NCBI GenBank assembly: GCA_002989075.1
Contig: PSQN01000003.1
Span: 2,670,340-2,734,339 of the forward strand
Origin: Arthonia radiata
Taxonomy: Eukaryota; Ascomycota; Arthoniomycetes; Arthoniales; Arthoniaceae
Direction of reading: 5' to 3'
Length of the DNA: 64,000 nt
Shown one piece after another: positions 56,753 through 64,000 of this stretch. The notes below the pieces were generated by a model, which was given only the letters and a program-made list of their open reading frames with translations, had not been told where the DNA came from and made no database searches. Position 1 is the stretch's first letter, and the number at the start of each line of letters is the position of its first letter. Position numbers and translations under genes: made by a program.

Positions 56753-58248
56753 TCAGGCATTGAAGTCACACACGATCCGTCCAGCGACCTCACCCTTCCG
56801 CAGCTTTTGTATGCCCTCTGGCAGTCTTGCAAGAGGCCACACCTCACAGATGGGCTGCAACGCGCCACGCTTGGCAAAGTCGAACGTCCTGTCAATATCG
56901 TGCATGGAAGCCACAATTGTCCCTTTGATTGTGAGGTTCTTCAGGCAAAACTGTGTCGGGTGTGCTCCGAGCAGGAACTCGCTGGCCGGTGCTGATTAAC
57001 GCCATTAGCAACAGTCGCCCTCTCTTCATCCCGTATAAAAGGAACTTACGCAGGCCAATGCACATGATAATAGCTCCCACTCGATCTCCTGCAAGACTCA
57101 CGGCAGTCTTGTAAGCTTGCGGCGCAGTAATGAACACGCCATGTGCGCCGACACCCCCTGTCACCTTCTTCACCGCTTCCGCCAGCCCGTCGCCGGCGTC
57201 TTTGAAGTCCACGAAAGCCTCAGCGCCCATCCTTTTCGACAACGCCTCCTTGTCTGAGCCCGTGTCAATGACGATAGGCCGGAACCCCATCGCCTTGGCC
57301 AGCTGCACGCCTTGCGTCCCCACACCCCCACCGCCGCCCGGGAAGCACGCAAAGTCCCCCGGCTTGAGCTGGGACTCTTTGAGCGAGCGGTAAATGGTGC
57401 TGGCCGAGCACATGATGGGACCCGCAATCTCATCCGGGATGCCGTCCGGGATCGGCTGCGTGTAGCGCGCGGGCGAGACGACGTACTGCTGGTAGGAGCC
57501 CGTGTGCGAGAGCCCCGTCCAGGCGACCTTGGCGCAATAGCACTCTTTGTCGGACCAGCAGAGCTCGCACGCGCCGCAGGTGTCCATGATGGGCTTGATG
57601 CCGGCGCGGTCGCCGACTTTGAAGTTGGTGACGTTCGCGCCGGTCTTGACGACCACGCCGGCGCCTTCGTGGCCGGGGCTGCGGACGCCTGGTGGTGGTT
57701 AGTCTGACCTTTTGGTGTGATGGCAATACTTGATACGTTGCGGTGATGTTCTGACTGGAGTGCGCTAATCTTTCGAGGCTGGAAAGGATGGGTTGCTTGC
57801 CCTAGGTTCTCACTTGTGCATTGCAAAAGACTGCTTGACCGGGATAGTGGTACTACTCTTGTCGCTGGCCACGATCAATGTGAACCTACCGTAATTTGTG
57901 CATATCATTCCTGGTCCTAGGTCACCGCACATGAAGTGAATGTCTGAGCCGCACAAGCCCGTCTTGTTGAGCTTGAGCAACACATCATTCGGACCCGGCT
58001 CTGGCACCTACAGCATGGATCTTAGTTTGGGTTGAGCGGTCTTCTCAAGCGTCCGCTACTGGTCTGCATTGGTGTCTTCTATCCGTTGATACTCAATTCA
58101 AGAACGCCGGAACTCAGAAGCAGAAGTATGAAGGCTGCAGACATACCGGGACCATCTCAATCTTCATGGTGAAGTCGGGTCCTGCATTCTCCACTACTGC
58201 TGCTTTGCACTCTTTCGGGATATCGTATTGAGCTGCGTCGTGGCTCAT
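56753..58248 (-). CDS. zinc-dependent alcohol dehydrogenase
   Basis: Medium-chain dehydrogenase, probably oxidising or reducing alcohols and aldehydes with NAD(H). Four exons keep frame: 58248-58147, 58007-57890, 57688-57050, 56991-56753, giving 365 residues. The catalytic zinc ligands are Cys in [10 protein letters not shown] and His in [11 protein letters not shown]. The structural zinc site is the four-Cys block in [19 protein letters not shown]. The coenzyme motif is [18 protein letters not shown]. The end, [10 protein letters not shown], is typical. The second intron is about 200 nt, long for this window, and could hide a small exon. There are no premature stops. It follows Utp21 on the same strand by 165 bp. 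Confidence 0.88.
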
Positions 58249-58412
58249 ACTGATCGGATTGGCTGAGGCTGCTTTGTGTGTACTGCGAGGGTGCGAGGTG
58301 GTGGAACAGCACAATCCAATGTCGTCGTCCTCGAGGATATATTCAATTAGCTGTCCGTAAGCTCGTACTCTAGTACCTACTCGTAAGCTCATATCGTATA
58401 TCATACCCCGCA

Positions 58413-61400
58413 TCACCGAGCACTTCGCAGGAAGCCTACGACGCCAGCGCAGTACCCCGCCAGTGCGTCCAATCTCTCCGCTTCTCTCTTTTGTTCCTGT
58501 CTCCACGTCCTCAAAGCTTCAACGAGCCTGCCACAGTCAGACCTGACTTCAGAATTGTCTTCTTCATGAGCTGCTAATGCCTCGGTATCCTCAGCAATGA
58601 CGTCTCCATGTATTCTCAAGAACACGGCCATCCATGCTTGAACAAGCTCATAGTCTTGTCGCTGCTTCAGCTTGTCTGTCAAGGCTTCCACAAAAGTGAT
58701 CAGGTCATCGTACGGCGGTGCGGACTCGAGTGAGCGTATTTCAAGGTCAGCCGCGGACGGAGAAAGCGTCTTGAGATGTTCTGTAATATGGTCGTGATAA
58801 CCGTTCTGCCTTGCATCACGTAAAAAGCGGACAAAGCGGCTCCGATTGGACTCACGGTCCATTTTCAGGATGCGTGAGTTGGCTACCGCCTCTTTGCTCT
58901 TATCATTCGCCGCTTTGCCATCTGTTGGAACCAGCGTCATGTCGTCGCCAGGTTTGGAGCCTTGCTGCAGAGAAGGCAGAAAGAAAGGCGCTTTCTCGGG
59001 CGCTTTGGGTGGCTCGATGGGCTTGTTGCGCTCTCGAATCTGATCGAGGTGTAGTAGGTTCTGCCAGCGCGTACGTGGTACCAAGCTGAGAGTCTCTACG
59101 GATGCGCTGAGTTGGTCTACCACAGGGAGTGGATCTAACCCCTCGTCGTCATCGTCTCCGCTCGGAGTCTGTTCCTCGTCTATTGCCGTCGCGACGACGC
59201 CTTGGCCGCCTTCACCAGACGCCGCGGGAGCCGACACTATTGCGATCTCCGCTTTAGTGATTGCTCGCGTGGGCACGTGCTTGAAAAGTGTACGATTCGT
59301 CCAGAGGTCGATACCTACGCTGTCTTCGTATGCAGTAGCTAGGTACTCTCCGGTCGCTGACATTGATAGGGCTGTGCATGGACTTGGCAGACGCATAGCA
59401 TCGATCAAATGGCCTGTTGGCAGATCCCAGACGCGAATCACAGCATCTGATGTCGCAGCGAGGATCCAGCGGCCATCATTGGAGAACACCCAATCATTGA
59501 CAGGAGCCGTGAGACCCGAAAGCTCCCGAATGACCCTGTATGTCTCAACGTCAACGATTCTGATGACCTGGTCACCGCAAGAGATTGCCAAGAGATTGCT
59601 CTGCCGGTGAAGCTTGAAGCCTTTGATAGAGGTGTAGGCAGACCAGTCTAGCTCATGGAGTAGTCGACCAGTCATGAAGTCCCAAAACTTCACGATACCA
59701 TCAGCGCTGCAGCTGATGACGTTGCGGTTGAGACTGTCGATTTCAACACCTGTCACAGGTGCTTGATGCTTGCCCGTTCCTCTCGCAAACTGCTCTTTCA
59801 CTTTACCGTGAGACATGACCTGTCTAGCCTTGTCTTGATCTAGGCGTTGCGCTTGCGCTTTTGTAAGCTTTGTCGGAAAACGTTGCCGATGCATGCCTGA
59901 TTGCAAATTGTACATGTCAATACTTCCCCCACTCGACCCGACGATGGCGAAGGTGCCGCAAGGTGATACGACGACGCTGCGGACTTCAGTACCGTCCCCC
60001 GTCTCGAGCAGCCATCTACCAGCTCGCTTTCGACCCCACAGCCACGTGCGTGCGAAGCGATCGCCTTTGTGGCCTGTGACAACGCTCTCCCACCCAGTCA
60101 TGTTCGGGTCTGTTGCAGTCGATTTACCTTTCATCTGCTTTGCACTCGCCCAGATGGTCTTGTTGCCTGGCATTGAGCCTATGCCGCCATCTCGGTTCAT
60201 TGAGCATGACATGCATGTAATTTCGGGCGCTTTCAAGCGCTCACTCTCTCCACGACTGTCGATATTGTTCATCATGCCTAGTTTCTTCGCTTTTGACTTC
60301 ACCGATCCTTGACTGAGCTCAGTGCTCTGACCATCGCGTCGAAGGCTCCAGCCCCAGGCACTGCGATCTTTGCTCGAGCTGAAGAGCCACTTCCCAGCTG
60401 AGTCGCACCCATCTGCGTCGGTCGGCAAGAAGCTCAGAGTAGTGATGGGCGCTGCATGCCCACTGCGAGCATGTAACGGACGGGGCAGAGGTGAGAAGGG
60501 CGTCTGGTCGAATATCCATGTTTTTAATGAGTTGTCCGCCCCACTCGTGACAAGCACTGCTTGACTGGCAAGGAACTCGATCTTGCTGATGCCGTCTTCT
60601 CCTGCATCTGACGTCGTGTGTGCGCCTCGGAGAGTTGCCGCTCGTCTTCCGCCATCATTCAAATCCCAGAGCTGTACGTTGCCGCTGTTATAGGATGCTG
60701 TAGCCATAATCCCAGCTTGCTGACCGTCGGGACCTGCACCAAGGTCGTCAGTGCGGAACGAGATTGATGTGATGGGCGACTGTCCGCCATGACCTGCGTT
60801 CAATCTCAGAGTTTCCATGTCCGCCCTAACATCATGTATCATGAGTGGGCCATTAGCATAGGCAATGGCTAGCAACGATAGCGCAGGTGTCGACTCAAGC
60901 GCACTGACGGGACCCAGATCGGAGGACGACGGAGCGATACAGTAGACGAGTTTTCCGGACGCAACGTTCCAGATTTCCACGCTGCCGTCTTCTCGTCCAG
61001 CAAACAGCTTGTTAGTGAATGTCGGCATGGTCGCTATCCCGCCGGTCAGCACGTTTCCTCGCCCGCCCGGTGTTTGTAACGTCGTGTGATGTTGGTATGT
61101 CGCAGAGCTCCACACTTCGATCTTGGTGGTGCAGCACCCAATGATCCATGAGCCATATACTGCAATCTGAACCACGTCTTCATCCAGATCTACCGGGAGC
61201 GTGAACTCTCCCACCTTCTTGCCCCGCTTGTATATCCATAGCCCGCGAGAGCTGCCTGCTGACGTCGCTGTCCAGGCAGCAAGCAAGCGGTCCTCCCATG
61301 TCGCAGTGGCTGTAATAGGGCCCGGCGTTTGCGGACGCGTGAGGAAGACGAGGTTCAATCCTTTGCGGAGATCATAAGTTTGTAGCGTCTGGCCAACAGA

Positions 61401-61657
61401 GGTTGTTATGTGGAACGTAGTCTTGCCGAGTGACTGCGCGGTGAAAGGAACGGCGGTAGGGGACACTAGGCCAATAGTCTGGGCAAGAGCAGTCAATGTC
61501 CGTTACATTTTCGGCCACTGAGGGGACTTACGCGGAAAGGCGCAAAGATGCGCGAGGACGAGCTGGGCCTCGAGACTTTGGAAGAGGTTGCGATGACTTT
61601 CTGTCGCTTCGTCGGTCGATTGTAGTCGTCATGTTGGGAGATGATGGGCCCTGCCAT
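58413..61657 (-). CDS. UTP21: SSU processome subunit Utp21 (WDR36 homologue)
   Basis: UtpB subcomplex member needed for early 18S pre-rRNA processing in the nucleolus. Exon 1 at 61657-61532 supplies MAGPIISQHDDYNRPTKRQK and SRIFAPFR. After a 53 nt intron, exon 2 at 61478-58413 continues with TIGLVSPTAVPF. The total is 1,063 residues. The N-terminal junction SRIFAPFRTIGLVS is strongly conserved in Utp21 and fixes the start. Two WD40 propellers cover about residues 60-740 with many WD or WD-like ends (VQLWDLN, VKFWDFM, VRVWDLP). The C-terminal Utp21 domain follows from about 830, including LKMDRESNRSRFVRFL and LVQAWMAVFLRIHGD. The gene is complete and divergent from the Vip1 gene. Confidence 0.94.
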
Positions 61658-61998
61658 CGTGTGTGCGTATGTGTAAGAAATTTGACAAGACAGATCTGAG
61701 AGCGCTCTCTCGGCCGAATGCGAAAGCGAGCGTCAAGTCCGGTCTCCGCCACCACCAGCAACCTTCAGGATCATTATTTATTTTCTTGTTACGGTACAGT
61801 CGCGAAACTGTAGCAAGCCACGTGCTCTTGCAGATTGTAGATGCGAGCAAAGTGATGTCAGATCATCATGAAGTCAAATGCTCCATCACTCGTCTATCTA
61901 CTTCTTTCATCACCAGGATTTCCCTCCACTTTTCTCCCCGGCTCGCTCAAAGATAGTGCCCGCTTGTTGAACCACACACTTCCCTCCTTGCAACAATA
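61658..61998. other. bidirectional promoter region of Utp21 and Vip1
   Basis: 341 bp between two divergent starts. The part before the Vip1 ATG is pyrimidine rich. No specific motif was recognised. Confidence 0.45.
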
Positions 61999-64000
61999 AT
62001 GTCTGTTCCACCCAAACCCTCAAGCGACACCCTAGCTACTTCCTCTTCCTCTCATCGCCTTTCTTCTGCTACTTCCTCGTCCTTGCCAAATCGCAAAAGC
62101 TCCTCTGCTCTGCCCACCACTTCCAGCGCTTCTCCTCCTCGCACCCATATTTCACCCCCAGCTCCTATTCCTGTACCGTGGCAGAATTATCGTAGCCAAC
62201 TCGTAAGAAGGCTCTCCAGAGATAGTGGCGCATCTTCTGGCGATATATCTCCAGCAAGAGCCAGTGATCCAGAAAAGCACACTGCAGCATCACAAGACAG
62301 CACAGGCGCAAAGAGGACGACCAGTCGTCCGGCAAACGTCGAACCAGCTGCAAGCATCCGCCGGGCTTCATACACTGCCGCAATCTTCCGGCAACTGGAG
62401 GAGGCTGGCATGTCCAACGGTGCCACTGATGGCCAACAGTGGGGCCCGGGGAATACACAAGGTGGGAGCTCTGGTCGCCGAAGCGATAAACACCAGCGCT
62501 GAGATTGTCATACACGGAGCGCCACCAATGCTGACGATCCTGCCCATCTAGGCCCAACCACTGCTACCTCCTCCGTTACCGTCTCTGCAGGCCAAAACAT
62601 GGGCCCTGGTTCAACGTCTGCACATAACCTGGCCTTCAACAACGGCAGTAACAATGCACAGCCCTCCACACTAAACTCATCAGCCGCAGGATCTCGAAGG
62701 CCGTCACGAAGTAGAGCTTCAGGTACCAGAATAGTCCATGGTCGGCGCCAATCCAACGCCAGTCCCGGCAGTGAGCGCAGCAATCAGAACACAGATGATG
62801 GTAAGAACGCGGAGAATCGAAAGGCTCCATTGGGCATCCTAGGAGTTTGTGCTCTTGACTCCAAAGCGCGGAGCAAGCCCTCGCGCAACATTCTTAACAG
62901 AATCAATGCGAACAACGAGTTCGAAGTCATAATCTTTGGTGACAAGGTCATTCTAGACGAAGAGCCCAAAGACTGGCCAATTTGCGACTATCTTATAGCA
63001 TTCTTCTCGGAGGGGTTCCCCCTCGACAAGGCAATCGAATACACGAGGCTGCGTAAACCTTTCAGCGTGAACGATCTTCCAATGCAGATGGTGTTGTGGG
63101 ACCGCAGATTGTGCCTGCACATCCTTGATAGATTCGAGGTCGCTACCCCTCAGCGTGTTGAGGTAACTAGAGATGGCGGTCCGTGTATCAGCTCGCCAGA
63201 CATGGCACGCCATATCTACGATCGGACGGGCCTACGGCTTCCTGGTCCATCAGATGGAACAGGCGGTGGAGCTTCAGCAACGCAGTCAGTCACTATGCTT
63301 GATGATGATTCACTGTGCGTTGATGGTAAAGTCCTAAAGAAGCCGTTTGTCGAGAAGCCTGTCAGTGGTGAAGATCACAACATTCGCATCTATTACTCGT
63401 CTGATGTAGGTGGCGGTGGGAGACGGTTGTTTCGGAAAATTAACAATAAAAGCTCTGATGCCGATGAGACGCTCAATGTGCCGCGATCTGTTACGGATTC
63501 GAGTAGTAGCTACATCTACGAATCGTTCCTAAGCACAGCAAATCATGAGGATGTGAAAGCTTACACCGTGGGACCCGGTTTCTGCCACGCGGAAACGCGG
63601 AAGTCACCGGTCGTTGACGGCATCGTCAAACGAAACACACACGGCAAAGAGATGCGCTACATGACCAGTCTTACACGCGACGAAGCGATCATGGCTTCCA
63701 GAATCTCGGAAGCGTTTGGGCAGAGAATTTGCGGGTTCGACCTTTTGCGGGTTGGCAACAAGAGCTTCGTCATTGACGTCAATGGCTGGAGTTTCGTGAA
63801 AGACAATAACGAATATTACGACAGATGTGCTCGCATTCTCAAGGATCTATTCGTCGAGGAGAAGCAGCGAAGAGAAGGCCGGGTGGCATTGACGGAAGGC
63901 GAGTCCGGATCGATGCCAGGTTCACCAGGGGCCCAAGCCTCCGCCACACATTTCCAACGCATGAAGTCCATACTCAAATCGCCCAGTATGTCTCGTTTGC
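61999..64000 (+). CDS. VIP1: diphosphoinositol pentakisphosphate kinase (PPIP5K/Vip1/Asp1), 5' part
   Basis: Bifunctional inositol pyrophosphate kinase/phosphatase; the kinase adds a pyrophosphate to the 1-position of IP6 or 5-IP7. Exon 1 is 61999-62461. The intron ends at 62551, or in frame at 62590. Exon 2 then stays open to the window end, so the phosphatase half is outside. Residues 1-250 are Ser-rich and disordered. The PPIP5K N-terminal domain starts at [20 protein letters not shown] and continues with [20 protein letters not shown]. The ATP-grasp kinase follows with [46 protein letters not shown] and [26 protein letters not shown] holds the metal-binding Asp and Asn. All kinase motifs seen are intact. 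Confidence 0.93.

Overview
The window is fungal nuclear DNA. Genes are compact, carry short GT-AG introns (mostly 50-100 nt) and lie on both strands, and the protein families are those of filamentous ascomycetes (Pezizomycotina). Lineage-typical neighbours such as a GT69 CAP59-type mannosyltransferase, a PRISE-type SDR and fungal mL50 suggest a Dothideomycete-like species, but this is inference. A 24.4 kb AT-rich block in the middle shows heavy C-to-T/G-to-A decay typical of repeat-induced point mutation (RIP).

Left gene block (1-9.3 kb): the 3' end of an unknown basic protein, a secreted GH5 endoglucanase, EMC10 of the ER membrane insertase complex, an FGGY-type (ribulo)kinase, an MPPED-type metallophosphoesterase and a PRISE-type reductase.

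Transposon block (9,309-33,725): this is one nested structure. The outermost layer is a roughly 2.0 kb Fot/pogo-type DNA transposon with 169 bp terminal inverted repeats, a TA target duplication and a minus-strand transposase that fills the space between the repeats. It has been split by a Copia element (9,819-25,998), a solo LTR (26,439-26,637), a second Copia (26,828-32,381) lying inside a short LTR-like piece, and another solo LTR (33,095-33,293). The first Copia contains a third Copia (13,916-24,428), which contains a Gypsy element (18,117-24,115). Matching 5 bp target duplications support most of these boundaries. No host gene or cargo was found inside. About 0.75 kb at each edge looks nearly free of RIP, while the core is heavily mutated.

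Right gene block (34.1-64 kb): a UBE2L3-like E2, a GNAT acetyltransferase, a BTB-like protein, a coiled-coil protein, glucosidase II beta subunit, a GT31-like glycosyltransferase with a PAN/apple-like tail, a Ser/Thr-rich membrane-anchored protein, a GT69 mannosyltransferase, a small protein with a homeodomain-helix-like tail, mitochondrial ribosomal protein mL50, the 18S rRNA dimethylase Dim1, a stand-alone thioester-reductase-like SDR, a zinc alcohol dehydrogenase, the SSU-processome protein Utp21, and the 5' part of the PPIP5K/Vip1 inositol pyrophosphate kinase, which runs off the window.

Two loose themes appear. ER/Golgi glycosylation genes lie at 40.8-48.4 kb. Ribosome-assembly genes (mL50/Dim1 divergent, then Utp21) lie at 51-61.7 kb. 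No metabolic cluster, CRISPR, rRNA or convincing tRNA was found. The most unusual structure is the nested transposon stack with its RIP-poor margins.
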